This document shows positions 1 through 10,028 of a stretch of DNA of 64,000 nt, in pieces (position 1 is the first letter of the stretch; every line of letters starts with the position of its first letter). The position numbers and the translations under genes were made by a program. The notes beneath the pieces are model-generated. The model saw only the letters and a list, made by a program, of their open reading frames with translations. It did not search any database and had not been told where the DNA came from. The stretch comes from Pythium myriotylum (lineage: Eukaryota; Oomycota; Peronosporomycetes; Pythiales; Pythiaceae): NCBI GenBank assembly GCA_023091665.1, contig JALJCQ010000011.1:682001-746000 (forward strand), in the 5' to 3' direction.

Positions 1-1754
1 TTGCCAGCAAGCGAAATGCGGAAAGGTTCCGTGCAAAAGATTGACAGTTTCACCAGAGATAGCAATGCCGAGTTCACAGCCATTGCCGTCTGCATCGGAA
101 GCTCAGCCGGAATCACACTCGTAATAATCAACACACAACGCAGCAGCAGCTCGAAAGTGATCTTGCCCTTCTGCGCGATACCGTGGCGGAGGACGTAGCC
201 CGATGACATGAACGCGAACACCATGAGCAAAAACACGAGGCCGTACGCATCCCACGAGCTACCTGTCACCTTGCCACTCGAAAACTCGATCATTCGCACA
301 AGTTTACCCTGCGACGACGAGAAACCAGTGCGCAGCACGTAAGCCGTGCAACCATTGTCTGGTGCGCGCGGAATTTTCTTTCCCTCGCCTTGTGAGTGCG
401 ACTTGGATCGCGTCACAACCGCGTTCTGCTCGCCACCCGCTGCAGTTGAACCGGTGTTTTCGCTCATCATCATCGTCGTGCCACCAAATAGCAAGTGAAC
501 CTTGTGACCCGACTTCATGTCCAAGTTCTCAGCTAAGTCTTGTTCGCTCATCTTCGTGCCGATAGCCTCCTTCATCTGGGGCACACTCTCACCAGTCAAC
601 GTCGCCTCATTCATCACAGCCGATCCTTCTAGCAACAGGGCATCACATGGGACCGAGTTGTCCGGGTTTTCACCCTCTGTTTCACGCTTGATCGAGATGA
701 TATCGCCGGGCACGATCAGGTCCGAGCTTAGCTTGGTCCATTGGTTCATGCGGTACACGTACAGGTCGCGCGGTTTGTTACCCATGCCACGGAGCGTTTG
801 CAAGTTCTTCAAGCGGCCGAGGACGGTCACACCCTCGAACATGATGATCATCACGAGCGTGAACAACGAGTACTGCCAGTATTCGTCAAGCATGTAGAGA
901 CAGATGCTGAAGATCTGGAAAACCGTCAGCGGCTCGAGCAGCTGCTGCTTGAACATGTCGAGGAAGTTTGGCTGTGGGATGCTGAACTCATTCTTGCCAA
1001 AGAGCTCGAACTGCGCCTCAACCGCGTTCTCGGACGTGAAGCCGACCGACGTCACGTAGCTCTGAATCGTGTTGCTCGTGGGCGCGCGCAGCTTCTGGAA
1101 GACGATGCCTTTGCCCTGCTCGGTGTCCACTTCGGCCGTGTACTTGTGCTTCTGGAACATGAAGAAGGGCTTGCCGTCGCGGCCCTTCTCCAGCGCCACG
1201 ATGCTGCTCTTGCCCTTGAAGCTGCGCGGGTAAACGAGCACGTGGGTCGCGTCGGCGAGGCGCGTGACAGGCGCGTACTTGATCAGCGAGAGCACGCGCA
1301 CGGACCAGACTTGCAGCAGCAGCATGAGCACATGCGAGATCGTGGTCGCGAGCATGTAGAGCAGCGGCACAATGGCCGGCAGGTAGGGGTTGGGCAGCGG
1401 CGGGGCCTCCTCGTCCATGAGCTGCGTGTAGTTGACGCGCGTGTTGAGCTCCTCGCGCACGACGCCCTGCGACAGCGCCGAGGCCGCGAGGCCCGTGAGC
1501 GCCTCCTCGGCCACGGCGCCGACGGCCTCGACGCCGGGGATCAGCGCGCCCGACTCCTCGAGCTCCTTGATGGCTTGCGCGTACGGCTCGCCGATCGTGA
1601 GCATGCAGTGGTAGATCGAGAAAGCGTAGAGGAAGACGAAGGGCACGTGCTCGAGCCCGTAGCCCCAGTTGAACGGGTTCGTGCGGCGCCGGTGCAGCGA
1701 CAGCTTGCGGATGGACTTGCCCGTCCACGAGGGCGGGGCGTCGTCCTTCGCCAT
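1..1754 (-). CDS. SPF1: P5A-type ATPase (Spf1/ATP13A1 family), 5' part only
   Basis: An uninterrupted reading frame runs from an ATG at 1754 to the window edge, about 584 codons, so the phosphorylation site and the C-terminal half lie outside. The N-terminus carries the extra hydrophobic segments typical of P5A pumps. The actuator motif LTGESVPQMKEA is encoded near 565-600. Close to the edge the frame gives a membrane segment with IPAELP followed by SIFCTEPFRI, and the CTEPFR block is diagnostic of the P5A subfamily. Family knowledge: P5A ATPases sit in the endoplasmic reticulum membrane and extract mis-inserted transmembrane helices. The M4 motif reads PAELP where P5A pumps usually have PPELP. 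The gene is intronless as far as seen. The family call is firm; only the exact start could move. Confidence 0.93.
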   Translation of the reverse strand, partial: MAKDDAPPSWTGKSIRKLSLHRRRTNPFNWGYGLEHVPFVFLYAFSIYHCMLTIGEPYAQAIKELEESGALIPGVEAVGAVAEEALTGLAASALSQGVVREELNTRVNYTQLMDEEAPPLPNPYLPAIVPLLYMLATTISHVLMLLLQVWSVRVLSLIKYAPVTRLADATHVLVYPRSFKGKSSIVALEKGRDGKPFFMFQKHKYTAEVDTEQGKGIVFQKLRAPTSNTIQSYVTSVGFTSENAVEAQFELFGKNEFSIPQPNFLDMFKQQLLEPLTVFQIFSICLYMLDEYWQYSLFTLVMIIMFEGVTVLGRLKNLQTLRGMGNKPRDLYVYRMNQWTKLSSDLIVPGDIISIKRETEGENPDNSVPCDALLLEGSAVMNEATLTGESVPQMKEAIGTKMSEQDLAENLDMKSGHKVHLLFGGTTMMMSENTGSTAAGGEQNAVVTRSKSHSQGEGKKIPRAPDNGCTAYVLRTGFSSSQGKLVRMIEFSSGKVTGSSWDAYGLVFLLMVFAFMSSGYVLRHGIAQKGKITFELLLRCVLIITSVIPAELPMQTAMAVNSALLSLVKLSIFCTEPFRISLAG

Positions 1755-2613
1755 GGTGCTCGGAGTCGTCTACGATGCTAGAACCGCATGGAATCAGTCA
1801 AAATGTTCCCGAGGCCAAAGCGAGCGATCTAGGCGGCGCCAGGAGCCGCCGTGCACCGCGATCGAGAGCGGACGAGGCGCCCGTCTCACGGGGCCGCCTC
1901 TCCGCTCTCTGCGCGCAGCGGCGGCGGCGAGAGAAGCCGCCCGAGCTCGCGCACTGCGCGTTCGACTTGCGTACCTCGGATCCCGTTGGCGAAATGCGAT
2001 CCCTCCACGTGGTGGGACTTCCTCTCTCGACGTCCTCAGCGTAAACCCAGAGATGGATGGATGGACCGCCAACCGGTCGCCTACCGGTATCCTTTCGGAA
2101 ACCGGTATCTTTGTTCTCATTACGGTATTTTGGCGATGCGTCTCCCCCTGAAAATGTCGTCATACTTTTGAGGTGCATAGTGCGTAAATTATGTTTACGT
2201 CGGGCGTCTCTCCCCCATTTGGAAGCGTTCGCCGCCGCCTCTACCGAGCGCCGCGCCATGCTGAATACGCGAACGCTCGCTGCCGCCAACGCGACCGCGT
2301 GGGGCACTCGTCGAGGCACCTGGCGCTGACGCGCCTCCTGTTGAGATCGTCTCGCTCAGGTGGATAGACATATCTTCGTCATATTTTTCCTCGTCAATCA
2401 ACGAAACAGCAATAAAAAAATCGAACAAATCCTCCCAACCGCACCGTCTGTCCGAACCGTGTTTCTTCCACGCGAGTTCTCCGCACAATCGGCGGTCGCC
2501 ACATCCGGAGAAATCTCAGGGAACAAAAAATTGGTTTAGTGTTCCGGGCCGACTTCAACTGGCGAGAGAACCGTTCCCAGAATCCTTGAGGCTCGCGGTC
2601 CTCACCGAAGCCC
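1755..2613. other. Divergent intergenic region with one candidate promoter element
   Basis: About 860 bases separate the divergently transcribed P5A ATPase and receptor-like kinase, so both promoters should lie here. Around 2080-2150 there is a stretch with repeated CCGGTAT/CGGTAT words. At 2565-2576, about 38 bases before the kinase ATG, sits GAGAACCGTTCC, which recurs three to four times between 48336 and 48461. Open frames on both strands here look like chance products of GC-rich DNA. No gene was recognised. Confidence 0.5.
2565..2576 (+). promoter_or_regulatory. GAGAACCGTTCC candidate promoter element
   Basis: The 12-mer GAGAACCGTTCC lies 38 bases before the receptor-kinase ATG. The same 12-mer occurs twice, plus a one-mismatch copy and an inverted copy, between the SEC15 and first PX-like genes (48336-48461). 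A protein-binding role is inferred from repetition only. Confidence 0.35.
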
Positions 2614-5397
2614 ATGAGGAGCTCTGGCCGTCGTCGCCGCCGCCTCGGAGGCCTCTCTCTCTGCCTCTGCGCGCGCTCCATGGCCGCCGCCGCCGCCTCT
2701 TCCGCGTCCTCGTCTTCCTCCGGGTCCGTGCTGGGCCGCGACCGCGACTGGTGGCTCGACACGGTGCATCTGGACGAGGACTTCGCCTTCGACGGCTCGC
2801 ACTCGGACTTCGCGCAGCAGTTCTACCGGCTCTTCCTCGACGGCGCGAGCGACGCGCAAGCGCCCGTGGAGATCGCGCAGCTGGACGCGGCCATGGCCGC
2901 CGACGTGGACGCGCGGCTCCAGGCCAGCAAGCGCGAGCTCGCGCCGCTCGAGTACGCCGAGCTCTCGCCGCTGCTGCAGCGCGCGCTGCTCTGGGACCTC
3001 GGCATCGTCAAGGCCGGCGACGTCGAGTTCACGCAGATCCTCACGACCTGCGGGCTGCGCATGGCCGAGCTCGCAGTCTCCAAGGCCCAGTACGAGGCCG
3101 TCGGCTGCACGGTGCAGGCGTGCTCGACGCCCACCGGAGAGCTCTACTACCAGTCGCTGCAGTGCAATGGCTTCCAGATGAACAACGCCAGCAGATGCCT
3201 CACGACGCGAGGCAAGAGCCCCATCCACGCGTCCATGTGGAGCAACGGCGGCGACGAGTGGACGCTGCCCGACGCGTTCGTAGCCAAGCACGAGTGGAAC
3301 GAGTCGCCCAACAGCTTCGTCGTCTACGCGATCCACCTCCAGGACGACCCCAACTTCTACGGCAAGTGCGTCGCGCCCTCCATGACTGTGCCGTGCATCG
3401 CGTCCGAGAAGCTGGACGAGCGCGCCCGCAGCGGCTTCTGTAAGCCCAAGCCCAGTCGACTCGTGACGCAGTGGATCCGAGCAGAGAGCGCTATCGCAGC
3501 TGCTGCCAAGACCTCCACGTCACCCTCGTCGCTCGAGATCGGACTGAGTATCGCGCTAGCTGCGTTCCTGCTGCTTGTGGTCGGTTGGTGGATCTGGAAG
3601 CGACGGCGCGAGAGAAAACGGCGGCTTACAGGCGACGGACGTCCCAAGAACACAGTGGCGAACGACGCAACCGAGTCGGAAGAAGACGGAGGAGGAGTCT
3701 CGTACTTCTTCACAGAAGAAAGCACCCGAGGCCGCAACAAGCGGCGAGGCATGGGGGATGATCCTCATGGAACCGCGGTGCTCGGTGCGAGCTTCATCTC
3801 TGGCTTCGACAAGGTCTCATCGTTCCGACTGCCGCCAACGGGTCAGGTCGCAGATGATCCGTCCACGAGTCTTGCCCACGAGGACATGGCTCGAGGTTGC
3901 GGTGCAACGTACGCAAGACATTCTGCCTATGGGAGCAGCAGCGAGAGTCCCAAGCGGGGGCGCCATGGCTCAATAGAGAAAAGCGGCCTCAGCGTCAGTG
4001 CCATCGAGGAGCGACCGCAGAGCCCCACCTACGCGAGCAATTCATCCACATACGTCAGCACCAACGCCGAAATGGTCACAGACCCGTACAGGTGGTCCAC
4101 TCTTCGACCCGACGCCACCTCGGCGACAGTCTCCTCGCAGTCGTTCGGTCAGCGAACTGGGTCTGAGGGACAGAGTGATTCGAGCCCTCTCGGCAATCTG
4201 CTTCACGATCGCGTAGTGATGGCGAAGCGAGTCCCGTACATTGACGTCAGCGTTTCACGACAACTCTCAAAGGGTGCCTATGGCGAAGTCTGGGTCGGGC
4301 GCATGCGAGACAAACTCGTTGCCGTGAAGCGTCTGGTTCCTGAGAGACGAACCGTTCCAAAAGATCTTGAGAATTTCATTGCCGAGATCCGTCTCATGGC
4401 GCAATTCGAGCACGCCAATGTGATGGCGTTGCTTGGTGTAGCATGGAACTCCCCGAGTAACCTCTGCATGATGATGGAATTCTTAGAGAAGGGTGACCTG
4501 AAGAGCCTGCTCAAGTCCTGGTCATCGGCTGAGCTTACGTGGAAGCAGGCGATCAATACGGACCATTCGACGGAGCGACAGGTGGAAGGCTCTGGAAAGA
4601 AGACTGCCATTGCAATTGACGTCGCAAATGGATTGCGATATCTCCATAACTTGACTCCGCGAGTTGTCCACCGAGATCTCAAGTCACACAACATTTTGCT
4701 GAGCCAAGATCTAGTGGCCAAGTTGTGCGATTTCGGTGTGAGTCGAGTGAACGAGGGAATGGACACGATGACGTGCGGCGTTGGAACGGCATTCTGGACT
4801 GCCCCAGAGGTGCTGGTCGGAGACAAGTACTCGGAGACAGCAGATGTGTACTCGTTTGGCGTCGTACTAACCGAATTAGACTCGCACCAGCTTCCGTTCC
4901 ACGATGCCGTCGACAAAGACACCGGACAGCGGATAGAGACTATGCACTTGATGCATCTAGTATGCTTGGGGGAGATCTCACCGTCAGTGTCAACTCACTG
5001 CCCTGACACGATCCGACTACTTGCCGAAGATTGCATGAACATGGAGCCGTCGCGGCGGCCAACCGTCGACGAGATCATTCGACGATTGGCGGCTTTCTCC
5101 GGAAACGAGAGCATGGGTCAACATGGAAGGCGAACGAGTGGTCCTGCCTTGGACTCATCTTTGAAGCTTCCGTCGAGTCGCCGACGAACAAGACTCAGTA
5201 GCGGGTTCAGTATCCATGACAACGGCGATGGCAGCAGTCCGGAAGAAGATTTCGCAAGCAGTTGGCACAGTCCAGAAGATCGCACGTTACTTTGCAAGCA
5301 ACATGATGAGGCCCATGACATGTCAACAGGAAGCATCGTCACGGCGGAATCTCCACGCAACTCTGGGGATTCTGACAGCAGCGCCATTTGGATATAG
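2614..5397 (+). CDS. TKL receptor-like protein kinase with a cysteine-containing ectodomain
   Basis: A 927-codon intronless frame. The N-terminus is arginine-rich then hydrophobic and could be a signal peptide; an internal start at 2680 (MAAAAASS) is possible. Residues about 40-300 form an ectodomain with paired cysteines that I do not recognise. A transmembrane helix lies at about 307-328, followed by a basic stop-transfer KRRRERKR. A serine-rich juxtamembrane linker leads to a kinase domain at about 545-810: glycine loop SKGAYGEVWVG, catalytic HRDLKSHN (His about 686), DFGVSR, GTAFWTAPEVL and ADVYSFGVVL. The HRDLKSxN and GTxxWxAPEV forms place it among tyrosine-kinase-like kinases, which are abundant in oomycetes as receptor-like proteins. 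Ligand and pathway are unknown. Confidence 0.9.
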   Translation: MRSSGRRRRRLGGLSLCLCARSMAAAAASSASSSSSGSVLGRDRDWWLDTVHLDEDFAFDGSHSDFAQQFYRLFLDGASDAQAPVEIAQLDAAMAADVDARLQASKRELAPLEYAELSPLLQRALLWDLGIVKAGDVEFTQILTTCGLRMAELAVSKAQYEAVGCTVQACSTPTGELYYQSLQCNGFQMNNASRCLTTRGKSPIHASMWSNGGDEWTLPDAFVAKHEWNESPNSFVVYAIHLQDDPNFYGKCVAPSMTVPCIASEKLDERARSGFCKPKPSRLVTQWIRAESAIAAAAKTSTSPSSLEIGLSIALAAFLLLVVGWWIWKRRRERKRRLTGDGRPKNTVANDATESEEDGGGVSYFFTEESTRGRNKRRGMGDDPHGTAVLGASFISGFDKVSSFRLPPTGQVADDPSTSLAHEDMARGCGATYARHSAYGSSSESPKRGRHGSIEKSGLSVSAIEERPQSPTYASNSSTYVSTNAEMVTDPYRWSTLRPDATSATVSSQSFGQRTGSEGQSDSSPLGNLLHDRVVMAKRVPYIDVSVSRQLSKGAYGEVWVGRMRDKLVAVKRLVPERRTVPKDLENFIAEIRLMAQFEHANVMALLGVAWNSPSNLCMMMEFLEKGDLKSLLKSWSSAELTWKQAINTDHSTERQVEGSGKKTAIAIDVANGLRYLHNLTPRVVHRDLKSHNILLSQDLVAKLCDFGVSRVNEGMDTMTCGVGTAFWTAPEVLVGDKYSETADVYSFGVVLTELDSHQLPFHDAVDKDTGQRIETMHLMHLVCLGEISPSVSTHCPDTIRLLAEDCMNMEPSRRPTVDEIIRRLAAFSGNESMGQHGRRTSGPALDSSLKLPSSRRRTRLSSGFSIHDNGDGSSPEEDFASSWHSPEDRTLLCKQHDEAHDMSTGSIVTAESPRNSGDSDSSAIWI

Positions 5398-5550
5398 AGC
5401 CACAACAAGTAGATTTAAGTCTCTGAACCTGTTCACACAGGTACACAACACTCATGAGTGTTTCACCACTTGGTAGCGGAAGGCTGGTGAGAATGGTAAC
5501 TCATGAGTATGTCATCATACACGAAATACATTACACTATCGCAAACTGTA

Positions 5551-6634
5551 CTACGCGTTCTTGGCAGATGTCAGCTGCATGGCGAGGCGACTCCGCAGAG
5601 AGCTTGAATCTTCTTCGTCGGTCGCTTTGCTCGCCGGCTGTGACAAACAATGGCATCAATACCACTCGTTGTGACAACAACCTCCACCTGTGCCACAAAC
5701 CTTGGTGCCTAGATTCAGCTTCGCTGGACTCTTTTCCATGGCCATGTCCACGGCGGTCTTCGGGCGCTTCATGGCTCGCTCCACCTGCCCAAGATACACC
5801 ACAAAGGAGGCGTGAGAAGAGACGACCCGATCTTGCTGGTGAAGGATAGATACTTACCACCGTGATCGTCTCTGTTGTGTGGCTCAGTGCACGATCGAGT
5901 TTGGAGGCAGCGTTCACAATGCTCTTCGAGGTCTGCACAAGTCCACGGCCCGTCAAGCTGATGACATTCTAAGGTCCAAACGTCTGTCCGCACCTTCTCG
6001 TAGGTCTCTTTGATTTCGTTGACCTTGTCGTCTTCGATGTGCAGCTTCTCATCATTCTCGGTGGACTCGGGGATCCTGGCGACACGAGAGCTCTCAGTCC
6101 ACCTCTGTCGTTGTATTTCCGTCGCAGCACGACTCGACTCACACGAGCAGCACGTCGGACGACCGCTTGAGCTCGTGGTAGAGCTGTTCCCGGGTCTTGT
6201 CTGCCGCCAAGCGAGGCACCTGGCCAAAGCCTCGCAAAATGAGCTCCTCACCAGAGCACCATCTCTTTTCCACGCGCGCACCTTCTCGCGCAGCTCCTGC
6301 ACGGCCTTTTCTTTCTCCCGGAGCGCTTCCTCCATCTCGTGGACGCGCGCGACCAGCGCGGGGTCCACGGGCTCGACATGCTCTGCGCGTCACCCATCGT
6401 CAGTCTCTCGGACTCGCGCACGCGAGCGTCTCAGCGAGCGGCACCTTTGGTCACGGGGTCGTACTGGCGCAGCACGGCCGTGAAGACGCTGGCGCAGAGG
6501 TCGTGCACGTGGGCCGTGAAGACCTCTTTCTGCGCCTGTGACGTGGCGCCGCACGCCGCCAGCGCCGCGTCCACGGCGCGCTCGGCGCACTGCGTCTGCG
6601 CGCGCTTGAGCTCGGCGTACGAGTAGCGCTCCAT
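5551..6634 (-). CDS. Nsl1/Mis14-like kinetochore protein candidate (7 exons)
   Basis: A seven-exon model closes with every phase consistent: 6634-6445, 6382-6282, 6219-6143, 6075-5994, 5932-5858, 5784-5701 and 5637-5551, giving 231 residues and a TAG stop. Introns are 62-72 bases, all GT-AG. The product starts MERYSYAELK. A short helical region ends in LRQYDPVTKEHVEPVDP, followed by a coiled coil and the block ELREKVPRLAADKTREQL. The order (QYxPV, a D-P-x-L coiled coil, then an R-x-x-P-x-x-A motif) resembles Mis14/Nsl1, a subunit of the MIS12 kinetochore complex; this is from memory, not a search. The lysine-rich C-terminus is unlike anything I know. The gene structure is firmer than the name. 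It converges on the kinase upstream (153-base gap) and shares a 187-base divergent promoter with the next gene. Confidence 0.6.
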
Positions 6635-6821
6635 GTGATTCAAATTTTGACCGCCTGACTTAAAAATCCCTCGTTGGAGCCAACCCGATTCGGGACATGC
6701 GGGACCGGATACGTGTCCCAAGAGAGAGGACGTAGCTACTGAACCCTGTATGTACGACCCGACGAGGAGGTCCGCGGCGAGGCTTCATTCCCAGGAAGGA
6801 GGAGAGGCCGACTGACTCGCC

Positions 6822-9800
6822 ATGTCGCGCGCCGAGCTGACGCACCTGCCGGCGTCCGTGCAGGCCAAGCTGCTGCTGCTGCAGGGCAAGCTGCTGCGCC
6901 GCGACCGCACGTTCCTCACGTGGAAATGGCGCGACTTCTACCTCGAGCACAACCGGCTCCAGTACTTCAGCGAGAAGGGCGTGCGCAAGGGCGAGATCGT
7001 GATCACCAAGACGACGCCCATCATGATCCGCCTGCTCAACGAGCCCAAGCCCTTCGGCTTCCTCGTGTTCATCAAGGACGAGAAGCTCACGCTCGCGGCC
7101 GCGACGGCCCACGACCGCCAGAAGTGGATCGACGTCTTCACCGAAGTCTTCCACGCCAACGTCGAGGATTTCCAGACCACCAAGCACGGCGCCGACGGCA
7201 GCGGTGACAAGCCCGAGAAGAAGCGCACGCGACCCACGTTCTTGCCGATCCCCGACATGAGCGAAGACGAAAGCCACCACCAACACCACCAATTGCTCGG
7301 CGGCGCCGGCGGAGGCGCCAGCGGTGCCAAGACTCCCGTGGGCGCGGCTGCCACCACCACGCGTTCGAGCTTGCCGCGCCGCACTAGCGAAGCCACGCTC
7401 CCGGCGCCGGCGGCTGCAGCAGCGACAGCGTCAGCCGTCGCGACCGCGACCGCGAGCAAGGACCCGACACCCAAGACCCCTCCGCTCGAGTTCGTTGAGC
7501 GCCGCTCGTTCCGCAACAGCGACGGCGCCATCGACATCAGTGCACCGCGCACCAAGTTCGTCGCGCTCAAGGAGCAGTACTCGAGCGTGACGTTCCCACG
7601 CAGCCTCGCGAATGGCGACGTGCTGGTCGGCGTCGGTCCGGTCGTGCGGCGCATGGGGTGGACCGACGAGCGCATCCTCGCTGTCGGGCTCTACGTCGAT
7701 GCAGATGCCGCGGCGAAGGAGATGTTTCGCTTCCAAGGCCGCGATCTCAAGAGCCTGCGCGGCGACCAGGCCTTCTACGACTACCTCGTGCACTCATCCA
7801 AGTTTCGCCGTAGCTTTGTCGTGACCTCGCGCAAGCGCGTGAGCAAGTCGGTGCTCATCGCGCTGCTCCACGACGAGATCGCACCTCGTATCAGTGGCTC
7901 GTCTGAAGCTCTCCACACGTTCCTGAGCTTCATTGAAAAATCCCTGCGCAAGGCCGAGTCCATGATGCTGCGGATCCATCCCGAAGGCGGCCGCTTGGAC
8001 TTCCGCCTCCGTGGCCAGCAGTACCCTCCCATCGCGTCGTCGATGCTCTGTCACTGTATCCAGTCGGTCTTCTTCGACGTCAATTCCATCCAGCAAGACG
8101 CCAAGCGGCGTCTTGTGGAGCGGTTCCCCTTGCTGTGGGGTATCGACGAGGCCGACGACGCTCTCCACGTCATGGGCAACAACGATCGGGACTTGCCGAT
8201 CTTGGAGTCGAAGCACGACAGTGCCAACTCGGAGAGTGAGGAGGAGGACGAAGATGACGATGATGACGACGACAGTGAGCTGCTCCTGCGCAGCTCGATG
8301 TCGGCTGATGAGCTCCCCCACCCGAGGCGCGTTATGTCAATGAAAGAGAAGCTCGACGAAATGGACGAGCGTGAGCACGAGCTCATGCGTCGCGAGAGTC
8401 GTACATTGGGTGTGAACTTTGGGCCGATTGTTGACAGAGACTCTAACGCGCTGTTTCGAGGTGACTTGTTGGTCGACGGCAGCGTGCTGCTCGGCACATG
8501 GTCGCAAAAGATCACGTACACAGTCGAGGAGGATGACAGCAACTCGGGCGCTTCGTCCGTGCAGGAGCGATCGCGTGTTGTGTCCGTGGGGCTTTACGCC
8601 GAGCCTGATGGTGCCAGTGAAGCGTTGCTGAAGTACAAGGGTCTATCGGTCGGGAGCATTCTTCAAGACATGGACTTCTTCGCACGGTTTGCTGACGGTC
8701 CATTCACGAAGCACCTTGTGTTCAAAGTGGATGAGGGTGTCGCAGTTGCAAAACTCGTCGATTACTTCACTGCTAGAGTCCGTCGACGTGGCTCCGGAGC
8801 CGGCGGCAGCGACGGTGGGAGATCCAACGACGCAAAGATTCGCGCGCTCTTTGATCGCCTGGAAGAGGAACACGTCGGAGTACTGAGACCGGATGACGAA
8901 CTGCAAGTGTCGATCGCGATGGATAGCCGCATGACGTTGACAGTGAATAGGCAGCTGTCCAGTGATGGTGCAGACAGCGAGTATCCTTCCGTGGACGGAA
9001 TCAAGATCGCTGCAGCGCCTTTTTCGTCGATATTCCAGGGCATTTTCTACGGATACCACACTCTGGAGCCAGCGTCTCGCGCAAGGCTCATGGAACGGCT
9101 GCCCAGCCTGCTCGATTTAGCGAAGGACGACCTTGCCCACACGTACCATGATGAGATCCAGGTGTTGAAAGAAAACTACAAGCGCCAGCTGCCTGAGTTC
9201 CGCTTAAAGGCTGGTTACATGCTGATCTCGTTTGAGAAGAAGAAGATCACAAAAAATGCGGATGGGGTGAAGGAGCAGACTATCACGGCATCAAAATGGT
9301 CCAAACGTTGGTGCCGCTTGGATGGTACAACATTCTCGTATTTTTCCCACAAGAGATCGAAGAAAGCGCGCGACATTATCGATCTGACCCAATGTACTGT
9401 GTCGGAGATCACATCATCGTCAACTTCTCAGGAGCTGGCACCGTTCGCTATGACAGAAAAAGGCGCTCGACCCAGCATTCGCATCGGGATCTCGAAGCGA
9501 CAGAATGGAGAGATCATCGCGTTAAAGACCGAAAGCATTTACGAAGGCGCAGAATGGCTCGAGTCCCTTGTGGAAGCTAGCAACGTCGTTAGATCAGTGG
9601 CTCCTCCCATGGATGAAATCGATGAAGAAGAGGATGTAGATGACGTAGATGACGACGCACTCGAAACGAGTGGCGGAGGCGACGCTGATGAGAGTTCGGG
9701 TGCATTGGAAGAAGATGCCGTGACTGGTGGCAATGAGGTCAGCAATACGGGTGCTGCTACTGTTGAAGCCGTCGAGCAAAGAGATCGACCGCGGTCGATC

Positions 9801-9998
9801 TCCTCTCGCTCCGAGCCGCAGGTGGTTGAGGACAAGTACGGCTCGCTACTGTCGTGGATTCGCGAGGACTCGCGACACGCTGTGATCTTTGCATTGCTGG
9901 TGGTCATTGCATTGCTGATCACGTCGCAAAACCCCGTGTTCATTCGCGTGCCTGTTGGCGACGTCATTACTGAAAATACCACAACAACCTCTCCATAG
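6822..9998 (+). CDS. PH / two chalcone-isomerase-fold domains / PH / C-terminal membrane anchor protein
   Basis: An intronless frame of 1058 codons. Residues about 17-110 form a PH domain (KLLRRDRTFLTWKWRDFYLE ... RQKWIDVFTEVF). About 245-440 matches the chalcone-isomerase fold, with VGVGPVVRRMGWT followed by ILAVGLYVDADAA. An acidic linker near 470-490 is followed by a second copy at about 540-770 (SRVVSVGLYAEPDGA, then FQGIFYGYHTLEP). A second PH domain follows at about 795-920 (RLKAGYMLISFEKKK ... KWSKRWCRLDGTTFSYF). An acidic stretch and one hydrophobic helix near 1025-1045 end the protein, like a tail anchor. Eukaryotic proteins of this fold include fatty-acid binders as well as isomerases; I see no evidence for catalysis. 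PH domains and anchor suggest a role at a membrane or contact site. The combination is unusual. Confidence 0.85.
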   Translation: MSRAELTHLPASVQAKLLLLQGKLLRRDRTFLTWKWRDFYLEHNRLQYFSEKGVRKGEIVITKTTPIMIRLLNEPKPFGFLVFIKDEKLTLAAATAHDRQKWIDVFTEVFHANVEDFQTTKHGADGSGDKPEKKRTRPTFLPIPDMSEDESHHQHHQLLGGAGGGASGAKTPVGAAATTTRSSLPRRTSEATLPAPAAAAATASAVATATASKDPTPKTPPLEFVERRSFRNSDGAIDISAPRTKFVALKEQYSSVTFPRSLANGDVLVGVGPVVRRMGWTDERILAVGLYVDADAAAKEMFRFQGRDLKSLRGDQAFYDYLVHSSKFRRSFVVTSRKRVSKSVLIALLHDEIAPRISGSSEALHTFLSFIEKSLRKAESMMLRIHPEGGRLDFRLRGQQYPPIASSMLCHCIQSVFFDVNSIQQDAKRRLVERFPLLWGIDEADDALHVMGNNDRDLPILESKHDSANSESEEEDEDDDDDDDSELLLRSSMSADELPHPRRVMSMKEKLDEMDEREHELMRRESRTLGVNFGPIVDRDSNALFRGDLLVDGSVLLGTWSQKITYTVEEDDSNSGASSVQERSRVVSVGLYAEPDGASEALLKYKGLSVGSILQDMDFFARFADGPFTKHLVFKVDEGVAVAKLVDYFTARVRRRGSGAGGSDGGRSNDAKIRALFDRLEEEHVGVLRPDDELQVSIAMDSRMTLTVNRQLSSDGADSEYPSVDGIKIAAAPFSSIFQGIFYGYHTLEPASRARLMERLPSLLDLAKDDLAHTYHDEIQVLKENYKRQLPEFRLKAGYMLISFEKKKITKNADGVKEQTITASKWSKRWCRLDGTTFSYFSHKRSKKARDIIDLTQCTVSEITSSSTSQELAPFAMTEKGARPSIRIGISKRQNGEIIALKTESIYEGAEWLESLVEASNVVRSVAPPMDEIDEEEDVDDVDDDALETSGGGDADESSGALEEDAVTGGNEVSNTGAATVEAVEQRDRPRSISSRSEPQVVEDKYGSLLSWIREDSRHAVIFALLVVIALLITSQNPVFIRVPVGDVITENTTTTSP

Positions 9999-10028
9999 AA
10001 ACGACGCTGTGGAGAGCGAAAGGATAAC

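Noticed and set aside
741..1781. A 346-codon plus-strand frame opposite the P5A ATPase
   Set aside because: It mirrors a GC-rich coding region and has the repetitive R/L/E/H composition of antisense frames; the minus-strand P5A reading is unambiguous.
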